A stretch of DNA of 64,000 nucleotides, from the NCBI GenBank assembly GCA_963827595.1, contig CAWHBT010000002.1, positions 1 to 64,000 of the forward strand, written 5' to 3'. The notes beneath the pieces are model-generated. The model had not been told where the DNA came from. It saw only the letters and a list, made by a program, of their open reading frames with translations, and made no database searches. This document shows positions 1 to 9,953 of this stretch, piece by piece. The DNA is from DATEDA01 sp963827595 (GTDB lineage: Bacteria; Pseudomonadota; Gammaproteobacteria; Burkholderiales; SG8-39). How positions within the stretch are numbered: the stretch's first letter is position 1; the number at the start of each line of letters is the position of its first letter. The position numbers and the translations under genes were made by a program.

Positions 1-530
1 TCTTCATCGGCCAGACTGGTCCTGCGGCCGAGGCAATCGCCACGTCACCCTTGAGATCGGTCGCGACCGGTGAGGGCAGGAGGTAAGGCTCGCCACGGAA
101 CGCGAGACCAAGCCCCGCGAAGATCAAGCTCCTGATACGCGCGGCGATTCTGGAGCTTGAGCTCATCTGCCCGCGCGCGCCCGAATCGGCTGATCAGACT
201 CAGGTCGAACCACCCACGCGAGTCCTCTGTGTACGTCAGACGCCCCTCGCGATCGAGGTGCGCACCGAAGATCCGGCCGTGCTTCACCGTGCCGGCGAAT
301 GCCGCGATCTCCGGCTCGTCTTCCAGATTGATGACCAAGTCGTACGCCGAGTCGGTCGCCTCCTCCCTTCGTTCCCAGGCAAAGCATCGGAGATTCTCCG
401 TCGTTCCCTCGAGCAACGGTAGATTCCTCTGAGCGGTTACCCAGGTTATTCGGCCGTGGAGCCGCCGCAGCAGCGGGGTGGTGCGGACGACGTCGCCCGA
501 AGCGTTGAGTTTCAGAATCAGCGTATCCAT
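1..530 (-). CDS. Glycosyltransferase family 9 (heptosyltransferase-like), partial, frameshifted
   Basis: The N-terminal region (MDTLILKLNASGDVVRTTPL) has the GT9 start signature: a hydrophobic strand, then G-D-V followed by the conserved TTPLLR-type helix. This family transfers heptose or other sugars from ADP- or NDP-donors during LPS or polysaccharide assembly at the cytoplasmic face of the inner membrane. The original frame stops near 45. A one-base shift near 125 restores a family-like continuation (LIFAGLGLAFRGEPYLLPSP) that stays open to the window edge, so the rest of the gene lies outside. The ATG at 530 directly follows the TGA of the upstream amidotransferase-like gene (531-533), which indicates cotranscription. 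The frameshift could be real or an assembly error. The acceptor cannot be inferred. Confidence 0.7.
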
Positions 531-2379
531 TCAGTGTTCGGCTACGGGCGCCGGCAGAGAATCCGTGGTGGTGTTCTGGCTGCAAGAGAGTTCGCTCCAC
601 CGCGTCCAATGCGAGAACCGCGTGAATCTCCCGGAGGCAGTTGCGGCGACCACTCGTGTGATCGGACGCGACCCGAGCCAGCCCGTCGGCGTTCCAGAAC
701 GGGTTGCGCCTCGTACGCGAATCCGTCAGTACTTCATGCATGTACGTGTGTAGCTCGTTTCGGAACCAGGCTCTGTAAGGCAGATACTTGTGTTGACCCA
801 GCAGCCCGAAGCGGGCGAGCGTCGTCCAGCAGTGGGGCTGCTGGCGAGAGCCAGGTGGGCAATCCTTCCGTGTGCCAGTAGTCGAGCTTGAAGGTGAGCC
901 GGCAGTACAGCCGTCGCGCCAGCTGCCTGAGGTTCCCGTCTCCCGTCGCCGCACTCCCTGGTCGGTCGGGATGGCTGCGAGCTGTTCGTTCATCGCACGG
1001 ATGAGCCTGAACGCGGCGGACGGAGATCGCCGCGCCCTGTCGGTGCGCTCTGAATGCCAGCTCCACGAGATGATTGTCGAGATACGGCGTCCGGAAGGTC
1101 AGCTCCGATCGGGCGGCGGCAAGAGTCCCGAACAGGTGCCAGGGTATCTCCATGAAGGCTGCCTGCGTCACAGGATGATGACCAGCAAGCGGCGACTTCA
1201 CGGAATCGATGAGCGGGACAAACGCGGGCGAGAGCAGGTGTAGCTCGAGCTCGCAATGGCTTGAACGTGGACGTGCTTCGGAAGACCTCGCTTCCGAAAT
1301 TGCCCGTCAATCGAACCGGCGCTAACCGAGCCGCAAGGCGCGTGAGGTAGATTTCATGTGCCTGCAACGGCCCGGCGCATCCGTCGGTCACGTGCACGGT
1401 GCGATCGACGTATCGCCCAAAGTCCCGCAGGAAGTCCTCTCCGATCCTCAAGAACGTGATGCCTCAGGCCGCAAAGTTCGGCAACCCTTCTTCCCAGGCG
1501 CACGTCCAGCGTCTCACCTTCTCGTCCTGCGTACGTGTAGCAGATGGCTTTCACGCCATCTTTGGGCAGGCAGGCCATGATCATCCGAGTGTCCAGCCCG
1601 CCCGTGATAGAGATTCCCGAGCACTTCTCCGCGACAAGGTACTTTGCGAGCTCTTCTCTGAATACCTCGCAGAACCGTCGCTCGAAGGTGTCGTCGTCAA
1701 GAGGCTGCGCGCTTTCCCACGCGCCAGGCTCGAAGTATCGATCCTTATGCAGTCTTCCCGCCTCGAAGCGCCAGAGCGAGCCTCCCGGCAGGAAGCGGAT
1801 TCCGCGAAAGAGCGTTCGCCCGTCGATCGTGCTGCCGAACTTGAGGAACTGGGCGACCCCCTGCTCGTCCCATGTCCGAAGCTCAGGGACGACGCTGAGA
1901 AGCGCTTTGGCTTCACTGGCGAAGTAGAGAACGTCGCCTTTCTCGTGCACGTATATCCGCTCGATCCCGTAGCGGTCGTTGAACAAAAGTACTTGCTTTC
2001 GCTCCTCGTCCACCACAAGGGCGCCAAATAGCCCATTCAGGTCTTCGGCAACTCCAGTGCCTCTCGCCTCGTAGCGATCAAGAAGCTGGTTGTACGAAGG
2101 ACGGGAACCGGTCGGCGCCTTCCCCCGGCCGTCCCCTTCGTCTGCCGGGAACACCTCGCCTGAGACGAGTGCCCAGCGGAGTCCTCGCCTGTCGCGGCAC
2201 TGTTTCGCTGCATACGAATCCCGATGCGCCACCCACCCCGCATGCACTCCCATGCTCCTTGCCGAGCACATTCCCGAGACGAAGCGATCGTCGTAGGCCA
2301 TGGCCTGGACCATGGTCCTGACAAGTCGCTCGTGAGCGCCCGGCGGTCCCTGCCCGATGATTCCCGCGATTCCCGGCAT
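531..2379 (-). pseudogene. Asparagine-synthetase-like protein lacking Cys2, multiply frameshifted
   Basis: The N-terminal class II glutaminase-like domain begins MPGIAGIIG, where a glutamine-dependent enzyme would have MCGI. Proline therefore replaces the nucleophilic cysteine. The synthetase domain has a PP-loop of the form TGGLDTR instead of SGGxDS, and C-terminal family motifs (PYLDNHLVELAFR, KLDYWHTEGLPTWL, HKYLPYRAWFRNEL) are readable, but in alternating frames. At least five one-base shifts are needed between about 1450 and 850 to join them. Homologues in polysaccharide loci amidate or modify carboxyl groups, but the substrate here is unknown. Loss of Cys2 predicts use of free ammonia or a non-amidotransferase role. 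The end at 531 assumes a final reading frame ending VAEH. It lies between the FemAB-like gene and the GT9 gene on the same strand. Confidence 0.65.
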
Positions 2380-2390
2380 GCTTCGAGTGG

Positions 2391-3459
2391 CTAGGAGTGG
2401 AGAGGCGCGCCAGGAGCCTTTGGCTCTACTGCGCGGTCATGCGGCGTGCGCCAGCTGGCGGGCGGTGTTCCCTGTTGTGCAGGAGGCAGAAAGCGCCGCG
2501 GTGCGAGGCTACCGTGTCGCGACTCATACCAAGCAGCTCTGACGCGCTTCAGCTGATCCCGCACGCGCTTCGGAATCATCGCCCGCCAGCCGTGGTGGGC
2601 TCGGCATTTCAGCGCAAGCTGGCCTTTCATGCTCAACGGTATGTAGTAGCGTGGAACACTCACCTTTTCGAATCCGCAATGCCTCTTGAAGTTCGTAAGC
2701 GTGCCATCTCCCCAGTAGTAGTACACGAGATGGCGCAGCCCGCGCTGGGCGCAAATGTCGACCGCCTTGGCCATCAAGGCGTTATTAGGCGACTTGTCGC
2801 GATGCTTGATGCTCGAGATGATTTGCCCCGTGAGAGCGAAGCGCCCGGCGTCACCAAGCATGACGAATCCGATCATCCGGCCTTCGAAGTAGGCGCCGAT
2901 CATCGTTTCGCGATGGATGTAGCGCGAGAACTGCTGCTTGACTGTCGCGAAATCCTTCCCGTAATGCCAGAAACGCCGCCCCTGTCTGACGGGCGTTTCG
3001 TTGAAAATCTCCGTCATACCTGGACGAAGGCGTCGTCATAGGCCGTCTCCCGGACGACGAGGTCCTCTTTCTCGGACTTCCGAATGAGGTTCCGTGTTTT
3101 GGACTTGATCTGCCGCTTCCACCAGTGGTCGTAAGAGGTCACTTCGAGAACCGCGAGATCCTCGAGCTCCATGTGGAAGCTGTATCTCGGCACGACGTCG
3201 GGCACGCGCTGAAAGAATGTGAGCAGATCGGCTTTCGCTTCGCGGTTCTCCTTGAGCACCTCGATGACGGGGATTGGATCCTCGAGGTCCTCGTACCATT
3301 CGTCCTCGAGCCTCGCGGTACGAACGAGGTCCTTTGGTGATCGAGTAACACTGCCCGGCTATCTCCACACACTCGATTTGAGCTGGGCTGCCGCTCTACG
3401 AGTGTGTCTTTTCTGAACAGTCGGGCGGTAGGAGCGGGGCGCTCTATCGCGTGAAGCAT
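2391..3459 (-). pseudogene. FemAB/GNAT-like acyltransferase, frameshifted
   Basis: The C-terminal half (after about 3017) reads as a GNAT-fold domain: FWHYGKDFATVKQQFSRYI, MIGAYFEGRMIGFVML, SPNNALMAKAVDICAQRG and a GFEKVSVPRYYIPL end. This resembles FemAB/BioF2-like proteins found in exosortase-type EPS loci. The N-terminal half starts MLHAIERPAP at 3459. Reading through needs shifts near 3372 and 3318, which give VCVEIAGQCYSITKG joined to RLEDEWYEDLEDPIPVIEVL. A further apparent frame break near 3014 joins TAYDDAFVQ to MTEIFNETPVRQG. Such proteins transfer acyl or aminoacyl groups to glycan or peptide acceptors, and the acceptor here is unknown. The last 45 or so residues (Pro/Arg-rich) may be a misread tail caused by another indel close to 2500. 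Confidence 0.6.
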
Positions 3460-3577
3460 GACGTGTAATCCCTACCGCTCATGTGTTAGCAGTCTCCGCA
3501 TCGATCGTCTCGAGACTGTCCGCCAATACTCGAGAAAGAGTCTCGGACCATCTCAATCAATCGCGCATCGTCCTGCT

Positions 3578-4465
3578 CTAGCCTCCCGGCTTGTTTCCGT
3601 AGACAACTCTATGCCACCCCCAATATCGCCCAATCGCGCGTTCTAGCTTTCTTGGCAGAAGCCGCCCTAGAAACGACCAGTGATCGGAGTTGAATTCCCA
3701 TACCTCCTGTCGGACATTGGTGAACCTCGCGAAAAGTTCAGCTGCTTCGCTGTTGCCGTACACCTTCGCCAGCGGGCAATAGGGTCCATCGGTGTTCATA
3801 CTTATCCACTGCTCCTTCGTCAGCCTCTCCCTACTTATCATGGCTTCTCTGTGACCGATCAACTTCCACTCATCGAAGCCGAACAATGTCGACAACACTC
3901 GCGGCATGAATGCCGGATACAACAGCCAGCGGAACACGCGCCTCAAGCCCATTATCTCCACGTAGTAGTTTATCGACGATCGGTTGTAGACCATCACCGT
4001 GAACGTTCCGCCAGGCTTGAGCACCCTGTAGATCTCGTCGACGATTGCTTCTGTCCGAGGCGAATGATGGATCACGCCGAATGAATAGACGTGATCAAAG
4101 GTGTCGTCGTTAAAGGGCAACCTTTCCTCGGCGTTGGCAACATGAAATTCTCCAGGGATACTTAGAATTTCAAAGCGTTCGCGTGCCAGCGCAATCGACT
4201 GAGGAGTCAAATCCACACCTACGTACGACGCGCCATGCTTCGCAAACTCGGCCCCATCCGTAGCGATACCGCAGCCGATCTCCAGCACCTTCTTGTCCCT
4301 GAAATCGCGAAACCTGGCGAGAATCGGCACGTGCCATTCGCGCCCGCTGAACCGTCTCTTCGAGATCTCCTCGAAATATTTCTTCCGCTCGGGGTTGTCA
4401 GATAGCTTCGCATTGCACGGATTCGCGTTCCAGAAGCGTTCGACTTCTTGCACGTCGGCACTCAT
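3578..4465 (-). CDS. Class I SAM-dependent methyltransferase
   Basis: Intact 295-aa protein. Motif I is VLEIGCGIATDGAEFA (about residues 59-74), followed by the acidic loop YVGVDLTPQSI, the NAEERLPFNDDTFDHVYSFGVIHH motif II/III region and the RVLKPGGTFTVMVYNR strand. These are the Methyltransf_11/25 signatures. The C-terminal 110 residues are a variable, probably acceptor-binding part. In a polysaccharide operon the likely role is O- or N-methylation of a sugar or of a glycan terminus, which in some EPS and O-antigens caps chain growth. That role is inference from context. It lies 3 bp downstream of the GT2 gene, so the two are probably cotranscribed and translationally coupled. Unlike its neighbours it carries no frameshift. 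Confidence 0.88.
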   Translation of the reverse strand: MSADVQEVERFWNANPCNAKLSDNPERKKYFEEISKRRFSGREWHVPILARFRDFRDKKVLEIGCGIATDGAEFAKHGASYVGVDLTPQSIALARERFEILSIPGEFHVANAEERLPFNDDTFDHVYSFGVIHHSPRTEAIVDEIYRVLKPGGTFTVMVYNRSSINYYVEIMGLRRVFRWLLYPAFMPRVLSTLFGFDEWKLIGHREAMISRERLTKEQWISMNTDGPYCPLAKVYGNSEAAELFARFTNVRQEVWEFNSDHWSFLGRLLPRKLERAIGRYWGWHRVVYGNKPGG

Positions 4466-4468
4466 TAC

Positions 4469-5359
4469 CTATACCTCATTCAGCGTCTTCTTCAGTCGGG
4501 GCAGGTTCTTCGCAATTTCCTTGAGGCGCTCCATCTGTTCCTTCCGGTGAAACTCCAGGAGCGCCCTGGAAAACGGCCTGTCGATCCTGGAGAACAAGCC
4601 TTGGAAGTACCCAAGGGCCATTAGCAATCCTCCAATAACGTACGGCTTGCGTGAAAACTGGTAGCAGATTCTCAGCGCCTCCCACAGAGGATGGTTCCCC
4701 AACACGTAGTCCTTCCTGCCGGTTCGAATGCGAGCAATCCAACGGTTCGCCTCCGCCGAACTCATTATTCGATGGTGGCGGAAGATCTCTCCTTCGAACG
4801 TGCGTGTGCACCAACCCTGCATCCTGGCCATGCGCACGGCCATCCAGTCGACCCCACCGTATCGGGAGGGCACGTACCCCCCGATGTCCTCGAGACATTT
4901 GCGGCGAAACAGTTGACACTGACCTGCTACGTCCCTAGCGCTGTATATTGCTACCTCGTTATCTTCCTCGACGTAGCGTGTTCCAGCCACGCCGAGACGT
5001 GGGTCGGCTCGGAAGTTGGCCAGCAAGAACTCGAAATACCCCGGGCCAAAAGACACGTCTCCATCCACGTTTCCGACGACCTCGAAAGCCAACTCGCGCA
5101 GGTTGTCGTACCCTGTGTTGAAGCAAATTGCCTTTCGGCCGAAGTGTCGATCGTCGCCCTTCGGCATACGCAGTAGTTTGATCCAGTTGTACGACCGCAC
5201 GTAGTTCTCCACGATCTCATCCGTACCGTCCGTGGAGCCGTCGCTCACGATCACCCATCGCTTGGGCAGGACCGTCTGGGCGATCACCGACTGGATCGTC
5301 TTCTCGATGAACGCCGCCTCGTTCCGCGCGGGCGTGATGATCACGTACTCGAGTGCCAT
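4469..5359 (-). CDS. Glycosyltransferase family 2
   Basis: Intact 296-aa GT-A fold enzyme. It starts MALEYVIITPARNEAAFIEKT, with the typical nucleotide-sugar binding strand, followed by WVIVSDGSTDGTDEIV and the metal-binding NVDGDVSFGPGYFE (DxD-like, about residues 96-100). A later GGYVPSRYGGVDWM acceptor loop and HHRIMSS segment are typical of GT2 inverting transferases. The C-terminal region contains a short hydrophobic stretch (PYVIGGLLMALGYFQGLF) that may sit at the membrane. It would add one sugar to the lipid-linked repeat unit at the inner face of the cytoplasmic membrane. It lies 22 bp after the amidotransferase stop and 3 bp before the methyltransferase. Donor and acceptor cannot be deduced. 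Confidence 0.88.
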   Translation of the reverse strand: MALEYVIITPARNEAAFIEKTIQSVIAQTVLPKRWVIVSDGSTDGTDEIVENYVRSYNWIKLLRMPKGDDRHFGRKAICFNTGYDNLRELAFEVVGNVDGDVSFGPGYFEFLLANFRADPRLGVAGTRYVEEDNEVAIYSARDVAGQCQLFRRKCLEDIGGYVPSRYGGVDWMAVRMARMQGWCTRTFEGEIFRHHRIMSSAEANRWIARIRTGRKDYVLGNHPLWEALRICYQFSRKPYVIGGLLMALGYFQGLFSRIDRPFSRALLEFHRKEQMERLKEIAKNLPRLKKTLNEV

Positions 5360-5381
5360 GTTTCCAGCCTTCGTGAAGTCA

Positions 5382-7287
5382 TCAGGCCGCGACAGCGGCC
5401 CCTTCGGACTCTGCCGCGCGCAGCCATTCTTCGAGAACCACTAGGCTGAAGAGAATCTTGTGGTTGTCCCGCCCCCGGGACCTGTGCTCGTCGAGCAGCT
5501 GGCGCACTGCCGCCGGCCTCAGCAAGCCGAACATGAGTGACGAGGGGTCCTGCAGATAGTCACTCAGCTTGCTGTCCAGCGACCCGTGGAACCATTGGTC
5601 CACGACGTTGGCGGCGAACCCGCGCTTCTTTCGTCTGAGGATCTCCCGCGGCAGGAACCGCTCGCACACTTTCCGGTGCAGCCACTTCCGCTGACCTGCG
5701 CGGACCTTGAACGAAGCCGGCAGCCGCTCGAGTGTATTCGACGACTTCCCTGTCCAGGTACGGCACCCGCACCTCCAGGCTGTGCGCCATGGAGAGCTTG
5801 TCGGCGTACATCAGCAGCTCGTCCGGAAGGGAGGACCGGATCTCGAGCACCTGGAAGGCGCCGAGCTCGTCGGTGCCCGCCATCTCGGGCTCGAGCTCCC
5901 GCCAGAAATCGCAGATGGCATCGCCCGCGCCCTCCGGCAAGGCGCCATCCTGGAACAGGCCGTCGACCACTTCGCCCGGCATGATCGAGAAGGTGTTCTG
6001 GTAGCGCTGCATCCGATCGCTCGATGTTGAGGGCGTAGACACCCCGCTTGAGCGTCTCGTTGCGCGGCAGCTTCTCGACGCCGGTCTCGAGACCCTTGCG
6101 CAGCCATTCCGGAACGTCGCGCCAGAGCCTCGCCGTATCGGATCCCCAGGTGGCGCTTGTAGCCGCCAAAGAGCTCGTCGGGTCCCTGCCCGATCAGAAC
6201 GACTTTCACGTCCTGACGCGCGCGCTGGCACACGAAGTACATCGGCACGATCGACGAGGCCGCGATCGGTTCCTCGAGCACGGATACGATCCGGGGCAGC
6301 GATCGCTCGAAGGACTCTGGCTGCGACAGCGTCACTGCCATGTGTCGTCGCCGAGAACAGCCGCGCGGTCTCCGCGGCGTCGGCGAGCTCATCGTCCTTG
6401 TATGCGGCCTTGCCGTAGCCGACCGTAGTAGGTCGGCCACGACTCACCGTACAGACTCATCAGTCCGAGAAGCAGGCCGGAGTCGACGCCGCCGCTCAGC
6501 AGCAGTCCGACGGGCACGTCGCTCAGCAGATGTCGCTTCAAGCGCGCGCTTGTAGATGTCGAGAAGCTCTTCCTCCGCCTCCCGATCCGTCTTCGGCCGG
6601 CGAGAAGGGATGCGGCCGGAACCGATACCAGCGCTCGATCCGGAAAGTCCCGTTCTCGAAGACCGCCATCGTGCCGGGCGCGAGCTTGCGCACGCCTTGG
6701 TACAGCGTGAGCGGCGACGGCGTGTATCGATACCTGAGGAACAGGTTGAGGGCGGTGGGATCGATTGGCGGCCGGCCGGGCAGAGCCGCGAGAACCGCGC
6801 GAAGCTCGGACCCGAAGACCACCGAGCCGCTTTCGACCCGGTAGTACACGAGCTTGATGCCCATGGGATCGCGGGCGAGGATCAGTCGCTTGCGCCGCTC
6901 ATCCCAGATCGCAAGGCCGAACATGCCGTTCAGCCGATTCAGGACTTCCGCGCCCCACTGCTTGTAGCCGTGGACGATCACCTCCGTGTCGGAACGCGTA
7001 CGGAAGACGTGTCCGGCGCCCTCGAGCTCCTTCCGCAGCTCCGGGAAATTGTAGATCTCGCCGTTGAACACGACCCAGACCGACTCGTCCTGGTCGGACA
7101 TCGGCTGGTGACCGCCCGAGAGGTCGATGATCGAGAGGCGACGGAAACCGAAGCCCAGGCCGCCGGAGAAGAAGTAGCCCTCGTCGTCCGGCCCCCGATG
7201 CGCGATGGACGCCGCCATTGCGCGGATCGCGGCCGGAGAGACAGGTCGCTGGGTAGCGAAGTTGTATTGGCCGCAGATGCCGCACAT
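5382..7287 (-). pseudogene. asnB: Asparagine synthetase B-like amidotransferase, multiply frameshifted
   Basis: The start MCGICGQYNF at 7287 places the catalytic Cys2 of a class II glutamine amidotransferase. The glutaminase domain continues through SIAHRGPDDEGYF, FRRLSIIDLSGGHQPM, FNGEIYNFPELR and ARDPMGIKLVYY. The synthetase PP-loop LLLSGGVDSGLLLGL is readable near 6490 in another frame, followed by GQGPDELFGGYKRH (about 6180), LPDELLMYADKLSMAHSLEVRVPYLD and a C-terminal half ending at 5382. At least six one-base shifts separate these blocks (about 6582, 6540 and several between 6450 and 5670). All catalytic motifs survive, so the gene was functional recently or the shifts are assembly errors. 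In exosortase-type loci this family amidates glycan uronic acids or builds amide-linked groups. Asparagine synthesis is the alternative. Confidence 0.75.
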
Positions 7288-7381
7288 GGCTATAGGGGGT
7301 GGTGCTCTCTCGAAGGCGGAATACTCTGAGCTAGTCAGCCGCTGTATTGTGCTGCGGGTTGATGTCTGCGACAGCGGCACA

Positions 7382-8708
7382 TCAGGAAAACTCCGGGACC
7401 CCGCGCATCCGGCCGAGCAGGAAGCACAGGCTTCGGAAGAGCTGCGCCTGCGCCCAACGATGCATGGGAACGTTGTCCCACCCGAGGAGGAGCTTCCTCG
7501 ACCGAAACGAGCCGTCGTCCTTCTGCCAGTGCTGGAGAAGGTCGCTCACCGTGCTGCGCCAAGCGCTCGTCGAGTGCGGAAGACTGGCCCTCGAGGAGTA
7601 CCGCGAGATTGATGCACTCGGCGTAGTCGTACAGCTCGCGACGATAGATCGTCAGACGAGGGGCCTGCGAGAACGGCTTCGGCAGCCCGCCCGCGTCGAA
7701 GAGGTTCCGCACGTAGTAGTCTACGCCCGCCTTGATCGCACGGCGGAGATCTTCATGACCCGACAGGCGTTCGAGCTTGGCCAGAGCCTTCAAGACAAAG
7801 CAAGTGTGAAAGTGGTCGACGAAGTCCCGAACGCCGTCCATCGCGTAGGACCACGAACCATCCGGCCGTTGGGATTCGAGAACGAAGTTCATGTTGCGCT
7901 CCGCTATCCGGAGGTAGTCGTCGCGCGAGAACTGCCGGCCGGCGCTCGTCAGCAGGTAGGCCCGGTAGGCGCTTGCGTTGACCACGCCGCCTCGCGTGTC
8001 GCACGGTTTGTAGCCCGCAGTCGCTGAGCGTTCGGACAGTAGCCTGTCCTGAATGTCCGTCGCCGCGTGCTCCGCAGCCGATTGCATCACCTCCAGCCAA
8101 CGCCGATTCCCGTCGATCTGGTAAGCGCACGAAAACGCCTCGTAAACGTACGGCGTCGTCGTGATCAGTGGCGTGCCGGCGGCCATCACGCCGTTGCGCG
8201 TGACCCAGTCAAACGGATAGCCCCAGCAAAAATGCCGGTACCCGGAACAGCGCGTTTCCTCCAGCACCTCGAGGAAGTGGACGGCCCGCTCGTGATGGAT
8301 CGACTCACCCGTCTGCCTGGCGAGCATCGCAAATCCCATCGCGTAGTGCGCGTCCGCGATGGGAAACCGCTGCTTGCGCCAGAAAAGCTTCCTACCGGAC
8401 GGGAGGAACGCCTCGCTGAAGATCAGCGGCGCCACAGCGAGAGTGCCAAGGAGTTTCTTCCTGTAATAGAGCTGCTTCGCCCGACCACCGATCGGTCCCG
8501 CGAAGTAACTCTGGTGGTCGAACGACGTCTCGCCGTATCGGTCAAGCCACGCTATGAATCGAAGGACGGCCGATTGGACCATACCGATCTGCAAATGCGT
8601 TCCGCATGTCATGTGGTCGTATTCTTGGCGCTCCTGCAGAAGCACCACAGTCGGCCATCCAACCGCAGATGAAGACCTGGTAGCACGCGTTTCCAACTCT
8701 GCCCTCAC
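7382..8708 (-). CDS. Alpha/alpha-toroid (glycan lyase/hydrolase-like) protein, one frameshift
   Basis: A protein of about 440 residues rich in helical repeats, with motifs such as AHYAMGFAMLARQTGE, NGVMAAGTPLITTTPYVYEAF, LESQRPDGSWSYAMDG and DHFHTCFVLKALAKLE. It resembles six-hairpin/toroid proteins (prenyltransferase or lyase-like folds) often present in EPS loci and poorly named in databases. After about 7575 the original frame degenerates. A one-base shift gives a convincing end (LLQHWQKDDGSFRSRK, NVPMHRWAQAQLF) with a stop at 7382-7384. Function is unknown: glycan epimerase, lyase or hydrolase are possibilities. It is the first gene of the leftward operon. Its start could be internal, because the first 30 residues look unlike the rest. 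Confidence 0.6.
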
Positions 8709-9294
8709 ATGCGCGATTAGTGGCTCACCCCAAGGCCGACCTGGTTCGTTCGCTTCCCATGCTTAGAGCGCCAGAGGCTCCGCTGAACAAGGAGCGTCCG
8801 AGATCCTGGCTCAAGCCCGGGTAGGTGGATGAGAGCCGGTCGGGACGACGCCGCAAGTGTCCTCGGTCCGGGGCCGGCGCGGCGTGAAAATGTGTCAATG
8901 CGCTGGGAGTTTGTCAATGTTTGACATTGCACGCCGTCGCGCTAGTGGCGTTGCCAGAATGTGACGGGATAGGATGCTCCTCTGTGTGTACAACCTCCTC
9001 GCGGCGTTTCCAAAGCTGGCGCAGTCCCTCAGCGGCCCCCACTGGACGTATGCGTGCGCACGAGCGCCAACAGGTTTCAAGTCCGGACCAAAGCCCCGGA
9101 CCTTCTTCTTGAATGCTCGTGCGTTGACGCCATTCCCGCAGCGGGCAGCGCTCCCAGGGAAGGCGCGCGCCCGACAGGGCGATCATCGCTCCTAACTCAT
9201 TGATTTTGTGCAGCTAAGTTCGGTACATTTGCCCTTTTCCGACCCACCAACAACGGGTAGCCTTGCCCGAGATCCATTACAGGATTACGAAACC
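8709..9294. promoter_or_regulatory. Divergent intergenic region between the two EPS operons
   Basis: 586 bp separate the leftward operon (from 8708) and the rightward export operon (from 9295). No frame has coding character. The region must hold the promoters of both operons. The clearest internal structure is a cluster of TGTCAATG boxes with an inverted repeat at 8893-8929, listed separately. I found no convincing sigma-70 or sigma-54 promoter. Confidence 0.5.
8893..8929. promoter_or_regulatory. Candidate operator: repeated TGTCAATG boxes with inverted repeat
   Basis: TGTCAATG occurs at 8893-8900 and again at 8912-8919, 19 bp apart (about two helical turns). The second copy overlaps an inverted repeat CAATGT-TTG-ACATTG at 8915-8929. 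This pattern fits a dimeric transcription-factor site in the divergent EPS promoter region. The cognate regulator is not in the window, and the call rests on symmetry and position alone. Confidence 0.35.
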
Positions 9295-9921
9295 ATGGCC
9301 CGTAATCTGCGAAGACTTCTCGTTGCTTGCTTCTTGGCAATCTTCGGCCCCCTTGGCGGGGGAGACGCAGTCGCTCAGGCCCCGCCGCTATCGAAGCCCC
9401 CCGCCGTGTCGTCGGAGGTGGCCGGAATCGACCTATCCACCTATCGGGTCGGTGCCGAGGACGTGCTCGAAATTTCGGTCTGGCGTGAAGACGCGCTGAA
9501 GAAGGAGGTTCTGGTGCGCCCCGACGGCGGCGTGTCGTATCCGCTCATCGGCGACGTCCAGGCCGCGGGGAAGACCGTACATCGAGATCCGGCAGGAGGT
9601 TACGAAACGACTCGAGCGGTTCATCCCGGATCCCGCCGTGTCGGTCGCGATCCTTAAGGTCGGGAGCCAACGCATCTACGTCATCGGTCAGGGTGAACAA
9701 GCCAGGCGAGTTCCCGATCGGCCGCTAGCGTGGACGTGCTACAGGCGCTCAGCATGGCAGGCGGCCTAACGCCGTTTGCCGACAGCAATGATATTCGCGT
9801 CATGCGGCGCGAAGGTGACCGCCAGATCGTGCTGCCATTCGAGTATGGCCGTGTCGTCCGTGGACAGAAGCTCGAGCAGAACATCCAGTTGCGCGGGGGC
9901 GACGTGGTCGTCGTCCCGTGA
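9295..9921 (+). pseudogene. Wza-like polysaccharide export protein, frameshifted
   Basis: The start at 9295 gives a signal peptide (MARNLRRLLVACFLAIFG, probable cleavage after AVA) and then the poly_export domain (YRVGAEDVLEISVWREDAL, VRPDGGVSYPLIGDV). The SLBB-type part (RIYVIGQVNKPGEFPIG, DVLQALSMAGGLTPFAD, IQLRGGDVVVVP) is readable only after one-base shifts near 9580, 9695 and 9727. This family forms the periplasmic/outer-membrane channel for capsular or exopolysaccharide export. Gene order with the chain-length, kinase and AAA ATPase genes matches XrtA/PEP-CTERM-type EPS loci. The stop TGA at 9919-9921 overlaps a GTG that could start the next gene. A Cys at residue 12 could be a lipobox but sits inside the hydrophobic core. 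Confidence 0.72.
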
Positions 9922-9953
9922 TCCACGGGCGAATTTCGACCAGCAGTCGACCA

